The position numbers and the translations under genes were made by a program. Below, in pieces: positions 6,940 to 13,131 of a stretch of DNA of 13,397 bases (position 1 is the stretch's first letter; each line of letters begins with the position of its first letter). This stretch comes from VRUE01 sp046733275. GTDB lineage: Bacteria > Actinomycetota > Thermoleophilia > Solirubrobacterales > 70-9. Under the pieces are notes generated by a model that did not search any database, was not told where the DNA came from, and saw only the letters and a list, made by a program, of their open reading frames with translations. The stretch is from positions 1 through 13,397 of the forward strand of contig JBKPOW010000069.1 in NCBI GenBank assembly GCA_046733275.1, written 5' to 3'.

Positions 6940-7616
6940 GGGGCGCCCTCGCTGGGGAACGGCTCCAAGCCGGCGTGCCAGGGGCCCGGCGGGTAGGTGT
7001 GGATGCCGCTCTCGTCCATCTCCGCCTGCAACCGCTTAAACAGCTGGCCGGCGTTCTTCAGCGCCTTCTTCAGCTCCGCATCGCGGCGCTCGCGCAGGCG
7101 CCAGAGGAACCAGAGCTGGCGGTCGTTGATGCCGAAGTCGATCTCACCGCTCATCGTCGTCGCCCAGGCGAGGAACCCCGGCCCGAACAGCTCGCGCAGC
7201 TTGACCGGGTCGTACTCGCTCGGCACCGTCGCCAGGTAGCGCCTGTTGAAGTCGATCGACTCGAACTCGACCTTGCGGGCAAAGCGCTGGGTGACGTGCT
7301 CGTGACCCTCGATCGACTCGACGTTGAAGGCCGGCACGACCCGGGCCAAATCGGGCATATGCGCCTTGGTCAGCAGCGCCGTCGGCAGCAGCGCCTTGCC
7401 AAAGAGCCCGCCGACCTCCTTCTCGTCGGCGTCGCAGCAGGACCCCCAAAACCCCTCGGCCAGCTGTCCCGTCAGCCGGTTCGTCCCGCCCACGCAGAGC
7501 GCGACGGGCCCGTCTTTCGGGTTGATCCCGCCGACCGGCTCGTAGGTCAGGTCGTTGCGCTCGCCGTAGCGGCGGACGATCTCGGCCCACTCGGCAGCTT
7601 CCTGTTTAGCCCCCAC
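6927..7616 (-). CDS. Unassigned protein resembling DUF3137
   Basis: 229 residues with no signal peptide, membrane segment or catalytic motif that I can name; the function is unknown. A central stretch (about 115-150: KVEFES, then FNRRY at 123-127, then FGPGFLAW) has the rhythm of DUF3137 proteins, which pair an FN(K/R)(R/K) motif with a later 'P-x-F' segment. The C-terminal third (165-200) is a charged probable coiled helix. Cys60-Cys61 are adjacent. The GTG at 7616 is chosen because TAGGAT lies exactly 6 bases upstream on the same strand. It is divergent from lemA across 93 bases; I recall DUF3137 genes often neighbouring lemA, which supports the family guess but does not prove it. It overlaps the Nudix gene 3' end by 13 bases. 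Confidence 0.65.
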   Translation of the reverse strand: MGAKQEAAEWAEIVRRYGERNDLTYEPVGGINPKDGPVALCVGGTNRLTGQLAEGFWGSCCDADEKEVGGLFGKALLPTALLTKAHMPDLARVVPAFNVESIEGHEHVTQRFARKVEFESIDFNRRYLATVPSEYDPVKLRELFGPGFLAWATTMSGEIDFGINDRQLWFLWRLRERRDAELKKALKNAGQLFKRLQAEMDESGIHTYPPGPWHAGLEPFPSEGAPQAG

Positions 7617-7622
7617 CCCGCG

Positions 7623-7628
7623 ATCCTA
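7623..7628 (-). promoter_or_regulatory. -10 box for the leaderless DUF3137-like gene
   Basis: TAGGAT on the minus strand, 6 bases, then the GTG start at 7616. It is the mirror of the lemA box on the other side of the same gap. No Shine-Dalgarno and no recognisable -35. Confidence 0.5.
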
Positions 7629-7634
7629 TTCAGC

Positions 7635-7681
7635 TTCCGCTGTTCCTTTGCCAGGTTATTTGGGGCTAAGGAACAGTGGAA
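7635..7681. repeat. 14-bp inverted repeat in the lemA/DUF3137-like divergent promoter region
   Basis: TTCCGCTGTTCCTT (7635-7648) and AAGGAACAGTGGAA (7668-7681) are reverse complements except for one position (G/T), separated by 19 bases. Each arm lies upstream of one of the two -10 boxes, in or near its -35 region. The right arm also holds a direct repeat GGAAC-AGT-GGAAC. It is too far from any 3' end to be a terminator, so a two-site operator or looping site controlling both genes is the likeliest role. Confidence 0.7.
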
Positions 7682-7697
7682 CGGGGAGGGCGGGAGG

Positions 7698-7703
7698 TAG
7701 GAT
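7698..7703 (+). promoter_or_regulatory. -10 box for leaderless lemA
   Basis: TAGGAT, 6 bases (GCCCCC), then the ATG at 7710. The spacing puts the transcription start at the A of the start codon. No -35 of TTGACA type is visible. Confidence 0.55.
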
Positions 7704-7709
7704 GCCCCC

Positions 7710-8273
7710 ATGACCATCGCTCTCATAGTCATCGGCGCACTCATCGTCATCGCCGTCCTCTACTTCGTCGCCAAGCGCAACTCGATCATCGCCTCACGCA
7801 ACCGGGTCGACGAGTCCTGGAGCGGAATCGACGTGCAGCTCAAGCGCCGCCACGACCTCGTGCCCAACCTGGTCGAGACGGTCAAGGGCTACGCCACCCA
7901 CGAGCAGGAGACCTTCGAGAAAACGACGCAGGCACGGGCAGAGGCGATGGCGGCGGAAAGCGTCGCCGACACGGCCAAAGCGGAGCAGAAGCTGACCCAG
8001 GCGCTGGCGGACGTACGCGCGGTCGCCGAGAACTACCCCACCCTGCGCGCCACCGAGAACTTCCAGCAGCTGAGTCGCAACCTCTCCGAGCTGGAGGACG
8101 AAATCCAGGCCTCGCGCCGCATCTACAACTCCAACGTGCAGGCCTACAACACCGACATCGAACAGTTCCCGGGCTCGATCGTCGCCAACCAGGGCAACTT
8201 CGAGGCGCGCGAGTTCTTCGAGATCGAAGATAAATCCGAGCGCGAGCCGGTCGCGGTCAGCTTCGATAAATAG
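7710..8273 (+). CDS. lemA: LemA family protein
   Basis: Small membrane-anchored helical protein of unknown biochemical role. 187 residues, the usual LemA length. Residues 3-22 are one strongly hydrophobic N-terminal helix, with the rest expected outside the membrane on one face. Family signatures: RVDESWSGIDVQLKRRHDLVPNL, then KGYATHEQ, long heptad-like helices rich in Ala, Glu and Gln, and the C-terminal YNSNVQAYNTDIEQFPG block. The ATG at 7710 is fixed by the membrane helix directly after it and by the TAGGAT box. Divergent from the DUF3137-like gene; the rubredoxin gene follows after 24 bases but seems to have its own promoter. Confidence 0.93.
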   Translation: MTIALIVIGALIVIAVLYFVAKRNSIIASRNRVDESWSGIDVQLKRRHDLVPNLVETVKGYATHEQETFEKTTQARAEAMAAESVADTAKAEQKLTQALADVRAVAENYPTLRATENFQQLSRNLSELEDEIQASRRIYNSNVQAYNTDIEQFPGSIVANQGNFEAREFFEIEDKSEREPVAVSFDK

Positions 8274-8284
8274 GTTGAGTCTTC

Positions 8285-8290
8285 TAACCT
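8285..8290 (+). promoter_or_regulatory. Possible -10 box for the rubredoxin gene
   Basis: TAACCT fits TANNNT and lies 7 bases before the ATG at 8298, in the 24-base gap after lemA. It would allow the rubredoxin-GMC pair to be transcribed apart from lemA. Read-through from lemA is also possible. Confidence 0.4.
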
Positions 8291-8297
8291 TCCCGGC

Positions 8298-8489
8298 ATG
8301 AGCGCGACGACCGAGGCGACCCTCTGGATCTGCGAGAGCTGCGGCTTCATCTACGACCCCGCGGTTGGCGATCCCGACGGCGGCATCCCGCCCGGCACCA
8401 AGTTCGAGGACATTCCCAGCGACTGGTTCTGCCCCGTCTGCGGAGCCCGCACCAGCGACTTCCGCCCCCTCGAGCCGGGCGAGGCCTAG
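8298..8489 (+). CDS. Rubredoxin
   Basis: One-iron electron carrier of the cytosol. 63 residues; Cys12, Cys15, Cys45 and Cys48 form the CXXCG and CPXCG pairs of the Fe(Cys)4 site, joined by the classic YDPAVGDPDGGI, PPGTKF and IPSDW segments. All four ligands are present and the length is normal. It is followed after 19 bases by a GMC-family flavoenzyme on the same strand, so that enzyme is the most likely redox partner (inference from position only). Other rubredoxin partners, such as alkane hydroxylases, are not in the window. Confidence 0.96.
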   Translation: MSATTEATLWICESCGFIYDPAVGDPDGGIPPGTKFEDIPSDWFCPVCGARTSDFRPLEPGEA

Positions 8490-8508
8490 GCCCCCAGGGA
8501 CACCCACC

Positions 8509-10146
8509 GTGACCTACGACTACGACTGGGTTGTGGTGGGCTCCGGCTTCGGTGGGTCGGTCTCGGCGCTCCGACTGGCGGAAAAGGGCTACGACGTCGC
8601 CGTCCTCGAGTGCGGCAAGCGGTTCACGGACGACGACTTCCCCAAGTCGACCTGGGACAGCAAGCGCTACTTCTGGGCGCCGCGAGCGGGGATGAAGGGG
8701 ATCTTCCGCCTCAGCCTCTTTCGCGACATCGCCGTGGTCAGCGGCTGTGGCGTCGGCGGCGGCAGCCTCGGCTATGCCAACACGCTCTACGTCCCCCCCT
8801 CGCCCTTCTTCCAGGACCCCCAGTGGGCCGACATGGAGGACTGGGAGCGGACGCTCGCCCCCCACTACGAGACCGCGCAGCGGATGCTCGGCGTCGTCGT
8901 CCACGAGCAGGACGACCCGGCCGACCAGCTCCTGCGCGAGTTGGGCGAGGAGCTGGGCGTCGCCGACACCTACCGCAAGACCCCGATCGGGGTCTACCTC
9001 GACAACCCAGGCCAGACCGTCGCCGATCCCTACTTCGAAGGCGAGGGCCCCGAGCGCACCGGTTGCATGCAGTGCGGGCGCTGCATGGTCGGCTGCCCGC
9101 ACGGCGCCAAGAACACCCTGGTCAAGAACTACCTCTGGCTGGCCGAGCACCGCGGGGTGGAGGTGCAAGCCGAGCGCACCGTCACCGACATCCGCCCCTT
9201 GGGCGCCGCCGACGGCAGCGACGGCTACAGCGTCATCAGCGAGCGCTCCGGGCTGCTGCGCGGGCGCAAGCGGCGCACGCTCACGGCCCGCGGCGTCGTC
9301 GTCGCCGCGGGGCCGCTGGGCACCAACAAGCTGCTGCAGCGCTGCCGCCTGGGCGGCTCGCTGCCGCGGATCTCACCCCGGCTCGGCGAGCTGGTCCGCA
9401 CCAACAGCGAGAGCATCCTCGCGGTCAGGGTCCCCGAGGACTACCCCGACGATCTGACGCGGCGGGTGGCGATCAGCTCGAGCATCTACCCCGACCCGCA
9501 CACCCACATCGAGACCGTCACCTACGGCCACGCCGGCGACTCGATGAGCACGCTCAACACGCTGCTGGTCGGCGACGGGACCCGGGTCACGCGGCCGTTG
9601 AAGCTGCTCGGCCAGATCGTCCGGCACCCGATCAACTTCGCCAAGGTCCTCTGGCCGTTCGACACCTCGCGCCGCACGATCATCCTCCTGGTCATGCAGA
9701 CGCTCGACAACGCGATCGCCCTGCGACCGAAGCTGAAGCGCAACGGCGAGGTGCGCCTGCAGACCGAGCAGGACCCCGAGAAGCCCAACCCGACCTTCAT
9801 CCCGGTCGCCAACAAGGCGGCCGAATGGATGGCGAAGCGGACCGGCGGGATCGCCCAGAGCTCGATCATGGAGGCGACGCTGAACGTCCCCACCACCGCC
9901 CACATCCTCGGCGGCGCCGTGATCGGTCACGGCCCCGAGGACGGCGTCGTCGACTCGGGACAGCGCGTCTTCGGCTACGAGAACCTGATGGTCTGCGACG
10001 GCGCCGCGATCCCGGCCAACGTCGGCGTCAACCCCAGCCTGACGATCACCGCCCTGGCCGAGCACGCGATGGCCGGCGTGCCGCCGAAAGAGGGGGCCGA
10101 GCCGCGCGACCTTCCCGAGGCCGCGCGGCCGGCAATCGCCGCGTAA
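8509..10146 (+). CDS. GMC-family FAD oxidoreductase (ChoD-like) with ferredoxin-type Cys motif
   Basis: Flavoenzyme of the glucose-methanol-choline family, most like the cholesterol oxidase/ChoD branch, oxidising an alcohol or sterol-like substrate that cannot be named from sequence. 545 residues from the GTG at 8509 (AGGGA upstream). FAD site GSGFGG at 11-16; SGCGVGGGSLGYAN is the second flavin-contact loop; the C-terminal block HILGG (His465) and DGAAIPANVGVNPSLT (Asn508) holds the usual His/Asn catalytic pair. Residues 186-196 read CMQCGRCMVGC followed by Pro, a CX2CX2CX3CP pattern normally binding [4Fe-4S]. No signal peptide, so it is probably cytosolic. In an operon with the rubredoxin; its stop is 3 bases from the 3' end of convergent sod. 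Confidence 0.88.
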   Translation: MTYDYDWVVVGSGFGGSVSALRLAEKGYDVAVLECGKRFTDDDFPKSTWDSKRYFWAPRAGMKGIFRLSLFRDIAVVSGCGVGGGSLGYANTLYVPPSPFFQDPQWADMEDWERTLAPHYETAQRMLGVVVHEQDDPADQLLRELGEELGVADTYRKTPIGVYLDNPGQTVADPYFEGEGPERTGCMQCGRCMVGCPHGAKNTLVKNYLWLAEHRGVEVQAERTVTDIRPLGAADGSDGYSVISERSGLLRGRKRRTLTARGVVVAAGPLGTNKLLQRCRLGGSLPRISPRLGELVRTNSESILAVRVPEDYPDDLTRRVAISSSIYPDPHTHIETVTYGHAGDSMSTLNTLLVGDGTRVTRPLKLLGQIVRHPINFAKVLWPFDTSRRTIILLVMQTLDNAIALRPKLKRNGEVRLQTEQDPEKPNPTFIPVANKAAEWMAKRTGGIAQSSIMEATLNVPTTAHILGGAVIGHGPEDGVVDSGQRVFGYENLMVCDGAAIPANVGVNPSLTITALAEHAMAGVPPKEGAEPRDLPEAARPAIAA

Positions 10147-10149
10147 CGC

Positions 10150-10752
10150 TCAGCTTGACGCGAAGCGCTCTTCGACATAACCCCAGTTGACGACGTTCCA
10201 GAAGGCGTCGATGTAGTCGGGGCGCTTGTTCTGATACTTGAGGTAGTAGGCGTGCTCCCAGACGTCGCAGCCGAGCAGCGGCGTCTTGCCGTCGGAGATC
10301 GGCGAGTCCTGGTTCGGGGTGGAGACGATCGCGACCCCGTCGCCGTCCTTGACCAGCCAGGCCCAGCCGGAGCCGAATTGTCCGATGCCGGCTTCTTTGA
10401 ACTTCGCCTTGAAGTCCTCGAAGGAGCCGAAGGCGGCGTCGATCGCGCTCGCCAGCTCGCCGCTCGGCGCGCCGCCGCCGTCGGGGCTGAGCATCTGCCA
10501 GAAGAGGGTGTGGTTGTAGTGGCCGCCGCCGTTGTTGCGCACCGGTCCCTGCTTTTCGGCGGGCAGGCTGTCGAGGCTCTTCAGCACGTCCTCGACGTCG
10601 CGGTCCGCCCACTCGGTTCCCTCCAGGGCGCCGTTGGCTTTGTCGACGTAGGCCTGGTGGTGCTTGTCATGGTGGACGCGCATGGTCGCCTCGTCGATAT
10701 GCGGCTCGAGCGCGTCGTAGTCGTAGGGAAGGTCGGGAACCGAGAAAGCCAT
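10150..10752 (-). CDS. sodA: Superoxide dismutase, Mn type
   Basis: Converts superoxide to O2 and H2O2. 200 residues, normal for the Fe/Mn family, with no signal peptide. Metal ligands: His27 (in MRVHHDKHH), His81 (in HYNHTLFW), Asp163 and His167 (in DVWEHAYYLKYQNKRPDYI). NQDSP upstream of the Asp ligand places the outer-sphere Gln where Mn enzymes have it, so Mn is predicted rather than Fe. The ATG at 10752 has a good AAGGAG 6 bases upstream. Monocistronic between convergent GMC and divergent sigma genes. Confidence 0.96.
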   Translation of the reverse strand: MAFSVPDLPYDYDALEPHIDEATMRVHHDKHHQAYVDKANGALEGTEWADRDVEDVLKSLDSLPAEKQGPVRNNGGGHYNHTLFWQMLSPDGGGAPSGELASAIDAAFGSFEDFKAKFKEAGIGQFGSGWAWLVKDGDGVAIVSTPNQDSPISDGKTPLLGCDVWEHAYYLKYQNKRPDYIDAFWNVVNWGYVEERFASS

Positions 10753-10758
10753 CAGCGT

Positions 10759-10764
10759 CTCCTT
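10759..10764 (-). promoter_or_regulatory. Shine-Dalgarno of the superoxide dismutase gene
   Basis: AAGGAG on the minus strand, 6 bases before the ATG at 10752; the clearest ribosome site in the window, in contrast to the leaderless-type genes. It abuts the candidate sigma promoter that reads the other way. Confidence 0.7.
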
Positions 10765-10792
10765 GTTTTCGGTTGGTCTGCCGTGAGGGTAT
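10765..10792 (+). promoter_or_regulatory. Candidate SigB/SigF-type promoter for the sigma gene
   Basis: GTTTT (10765-10769), 17 bases, GGGTAT (10787-10792). The GGGTAT -10 is a perfect match to the SigB/SigF-family consensus and the -35 matches GGWWT in four of five positions. It points at the sigma gene, with a leader of about 130 bases, and would give autoregulation, usual for this family. It lies within the likely sod leader on the other strand. Confidence 0.4.
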
Positions 10793-10929
10793 CTGGAGAC
10801 CGCGCAGTTTCGCCGCACCGGGTGGCGGGTAGGCGACCGCTTCGTCACAATCGTCTTACACCGAGCCGCACGGCCCGTTTGGGCTCTAGGGCGGTACCGA
10901 CCGATGATCGGGTTCCCCCAGGCGTTGCT

Positions 10930-11739
10930 ATGGCTGTAGAGCGGCAAAGAGACGAAGAGATTGCTGCCCCCGGCCCGGGGGCGGAGGAGCAACTGGCACG
11001 CGAGCGCGAGCTCTGGCGGCGCTTCGCCGCGACGCGCGACCCGGCGATCCGCGAGGAGCTGGTGCGGCGCAACATGCCCTTCGCCAAGCGCCTCGCTCTG
11101 CGCTACCGCGGCGCCAGCGAGTCCTTCGACGACCTCCTCCAGGTCGCCAACCTCGGCCTGCTCAACGCCGTCGACCGCTTCGATCCCGACCGCGGCATCC
11201 CCTTCACCGCCTTTGCCTCGCCGACCATCCTCGGCGAGCTCAAACGCCACTTCCGCGACCGTGTCTGGACGGTGCGGGTGCCGCGCGGGCTGCACGACCG
11301 CATGGCCGAGGTCGACAAGGCGATCACCGAGCTGACCAAAGAGCTGCAGCGCTCGCCCTCGGTCGGCGAGATCGCCGAACGGCTGGAGCTGGAGCAGACC
11401 GACGTGCTCGAGGTGATGGAGGCGAACCACAACCGCCGGCCGCTCTCGCTCGACCGGCCGGCGGGCTCGGACGACTCCGAGGAGTCCGCGCCGACCGAGT
11501 GGATCGGCGAGGAGGACGAGTCATACGAGCTGGTCGAGGGCCGGATCGCCCTCGACGCCGCGCTTCCCTACCTGGACGAGCGCGAGCGCCTAGTCCTCCG
11601 CCTGCGCTTCGCCGAGGACATGACGCAGTCGCAGATCGCCGAGCGCATCGGCCACTCGCAGATGCACGTCTCGCGCATCCTGCGGCGGGCGCTGGCCCGC
11701 ATCCGCGAGCAGATCAGGGAGCAGCGGCAAAGCGGATGA
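10930..11739 (+). CDS. RNA polymerase sigma factor, SigB/SigF/SigG family
   Basis: Group 3 sigma-70 factor for stress or developmental promoters. 269 residues. Region 2 at about 44-110 includes FDDLLQVANLGLLNAVDRFD and the -10-recognition stretch FTAFASPTILGELKRHFRD; region 3 at about 115-170 (VPRGLHDRMAEVDKAI, ELQRSPSVGEIAERL); region 4 helix-turn-helix at 231-255 (MTQSQIAERIGHSQMHVSR). The ATG at 10930 gives the normal N-terminal length; only a weak AGGCG precedes it, and in-frame GTG codons upstream are alternatives. Its likely regulators, an RsbW-like kinase and an RsbV-like antagonist, are the next two genes, so control by partner switching is expected. Its 3' end overlaps the convergent rsbW-like gene by 26 bases. 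Confidence 0.92.
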   Translation: MAVERQRDEEIAAPGPGAEEQLARERELWRRFAATRDPAIREELVRRNMPFAKRLALRYRGASESFDDLLQVANLGLLNAVDRFDPDRGIPFTAFASPTILGELKRHFRDRVWTVRVPRGLHDRMAEVDKAITELTKELQRSPSVGEIAERLELEQTDVLEVMEANHNRRPLSLDRPAGSDDSEESAPTEWIGEEDESYELVEGRIALDAALPYLDERERLVLRLRFAEDMTQSQIAERIGHSQMHVSRILRRALARIREQIREQRQSG

Positions 11740-12562
11740 CGAGGTACTCGCCGTCGTCGGACTCTTCGACGGCGAGCTCGTCGGCAAGCGCCTCCAGCGA
11801 GCCCCCCACGTCGGGGACCTCGAGCTCCTCGCGGATGCGTGCGGCGGCGCCCGGGTCCATCGGGCCGAGGCGCAGGTCGATGCCCGTCGGACGCTCCTCG
11901 AAACCGAGTCGCACGCGGCCGTTGCTGAAGCGCTCGGGTGCGGCGCTGGCAATCGCGTCGGTGACCAGCACCGCGTCGGAGACCCGGTCGATGGAGAGGT
12001 CGCGCCGGGCGGCGAGAGCCGAGACGACGCGGGCGAGCACCGGTGAGAGCAACTCGGAGCGATCGACCACGACCTCGGTGCGATCGGGCAGGGGCTTCAT
12101 CTCGACCGAGTCCCCCCTGCCGTCGGCGCCGCCGCCCCGCAGGGGGACCCTCATCGTTATCTCGGTGCCGCGGTCGAGCCCGCCCGCGATCGAGAAGCTG
12201 CTGGAGAGGGCGGCGATCAGGGAGAGGCCGAGGCGCAGGCTCTCGCGCTCGGTGGTGTCGGCCTGGGGCCTGATGCCGATGCCCTCGTCGCGGACGATGA
12301 CCGTCAGCCCGTCGGGATCGGCCTTGGCCTCTACCGCGAGCGGTCCCGGCTGCCCGTCGTAGGCGTGCACGACGACGTTCATGCAGGCCTCGGTGACGAC
12401 CGTCTTCAGGTCGGCGAGGCCGGGTTCGTCCATGCCGATCTCCTCGGCCAGCCCGGCAAGTGCGTGGCGGATGACGGCGACGTTCTCGGATTTAGCGGGT
12501 AGCAACATCTGCAGCCCCCTGGGCCTATCTTGAATCGCCTGGGTGTCTGAGCTTGTTCCCAT
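11714..12562 (-). CDS. RsbW-like anti-sigma ATPase/kinase with degenerate second ATPase-like half
   Basis: GHKL-type ATP-binding protein, probably binding the neighbouring sigma factor and phosphorylating the STAS antagonist. 282 residues, against about 160 for B. subtilis RsbW. First domain (15-140): N-box EACMN at 58-62, G1 box DEGIGI at 92-97, G2 segment GLSLIAAL near 112-119. Second half (160-282) repeats the fold's opening, as in ARVVSALAARRDLSIDR then VLVTDAIAS, but the N-box Glu and Asn are Asp202 and Ser206 and no glycine boxes follow, so it is probably non-catalytic. The ATG at 12562 keeps the first beta strand (GLQMLLPA) complete, like B. subtilis YIEMKVPA. An ATG at 12508 has a better Shine-Dalgarno (AGGGGG at 12515-12520) and remains possible. 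Confidence 0.85.
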   Translation of the reverse strand: MGTSSDTQAIQDRPRGLQMLLPAKSENVAVIRHALAGLAEEIGMDEPGLADLKTVVTEACMNVVVHAYDGQPGPLAVEAKADPDGLTVIVRDEGIGIRPQADTTERESLRLGLSLIAALSSSFSIAGGLDRGTEITMRVPLRGGGADGRGDSVEMKPLPDRTEVVVDRSELLSPVLARVVSALAARRDLSIDRVSDAVLVTDAIASAAPERFSNGRVRLGFEERPTGIDLRLGPMDPGAAARIREELEVPDVGGSLEALADELAVEESDDGEYLVIRFAAAP

Positions 12563-12737
12563 CTGGTCGCCCGAGGGACGAGCCCTCGTCGGCGAGAATG
12601 AGCATATTCACAGTCGTAGGGCTCTAAGTGTCCTTCGCTCCCCACGCGCTTCCTGGCACAAACCCGACAGCTTGTCCGGTCGGCGCGCGATCGATGCGCC
12701 GCTGCGATCGCCCTACGTGATCAGGTTGTCCCTGATG
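12563..12737. other. Divergent intergenic region between rsbW-like and STAS genes
   Basis: 175 bases with no open frame that I trust. On the minus strand TATGCT (12601-12606) could be a -10 for the rsbW-like gene, with TTAGAG 15 bases upstream as a poor -35. A 6-bp GC-rich stem (12681-12686 with 12696-12701) is present but could be chance in this composition. The plus-strand -10 box at the right end is listed separately. Confidence 0.35.
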
Positions 12738-12743
12738 TAGGAT
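12738..12743 (+). promoter_or_regulatory. -10 box for the leaderless STAS gene
   Basis: TAGGAT followed by 7 bases and the GTG at 12751, with no Shine-Dalgarno. Same hexamer as at lemA and the DUF3137-like gene. No SigB-type GGGTAT is seen here, so the antagonist appears to be housekeeping-driven. Confidence 0.5.
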
Positions 12744-12750
12744 CGAGACA

Positions 12751-13131
12751 GTGAGTCCAGTGCCATTTGAGGTGGAGAGAGAGAAGCTCGGGGACGGTAT
12801 CCGTGTGTTCACAGTCCGGGGGGAGCTGGACATGAGCACGGCGCCCGAGCTGGAGCAGGCCCTGGAGGGCGCGCTCGCCGATTCCGACGCATCGGTCATG
12901 CTCGACCTCTGCGAGTGCGAGTTCATCGACTCGACCGGGATCGCGCTGATCGTGCGCGCCTGGCAGCGGATCGACCGCGAGGCCGGCGGCGACGGCAACG
13001 GCCGCCTCGTCATCTGCTGCTCGAACGATCAGGTCGAGAGGCTGCTGAAGATCACCGGAGTTGGGTCGTCGATTTCGATGCATGGGAATCGGGAGTCGGC
13101 TCTGGCCGACCTTCGAGGCGGAACTGCCTGA
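12751..13131 (+). CDS. Anti-sigma factor antagonist (RsbV/SpoIIAA-like STAS protein)
   Basis: Single STAS domain that, when unphosphorylated, binds the anti-sigma kinase and frees the sigma factor. 126 residues. Seen: FTVRGELDMSTAPELEQAL (residues 20-38), MLDLCECEFIDSTGIALIV with the expected phosphorylation site Ser61 in DSTG, and a C-terminal VERLLKITGV helix followed by the last strand. The GTG start at 12751 is supported by the TAGGAT box. Slightly longer than B. subtilis RsbV (about 109). The kinase partner is probably the divergent neighbour. Its last 80 bases overlap, antisense, the 3' end of the next gene. Confidence 0.92.
   Translation: MSPVPFEVEREKLGDGIRVFTVRGELDMSTAPELEQALEGALADSDASVMLDLCECEFIDSTGIALIVRAWQRIDREAGGDGNGRLVICCSNDQVERLLKITGVGSSISMHGNRESALADLRGGTA

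Noticed and set aside
10877..10898. GTTT...GGTACC as a second SigB-type promoter close to the sigma gene
   Set aside because: The spacing between the two parts (12 bases from GTTT) is too short and the -10 part matches poorly; the site at 10765-10792 fits better.
12681..12701. CGGCGC/GCGCCG hairpin as a terminator or operator
   Set aside because: A 6-bp GC stem with a 9-base loop and no T run is expected by chance in this composition and is not at a gene end.
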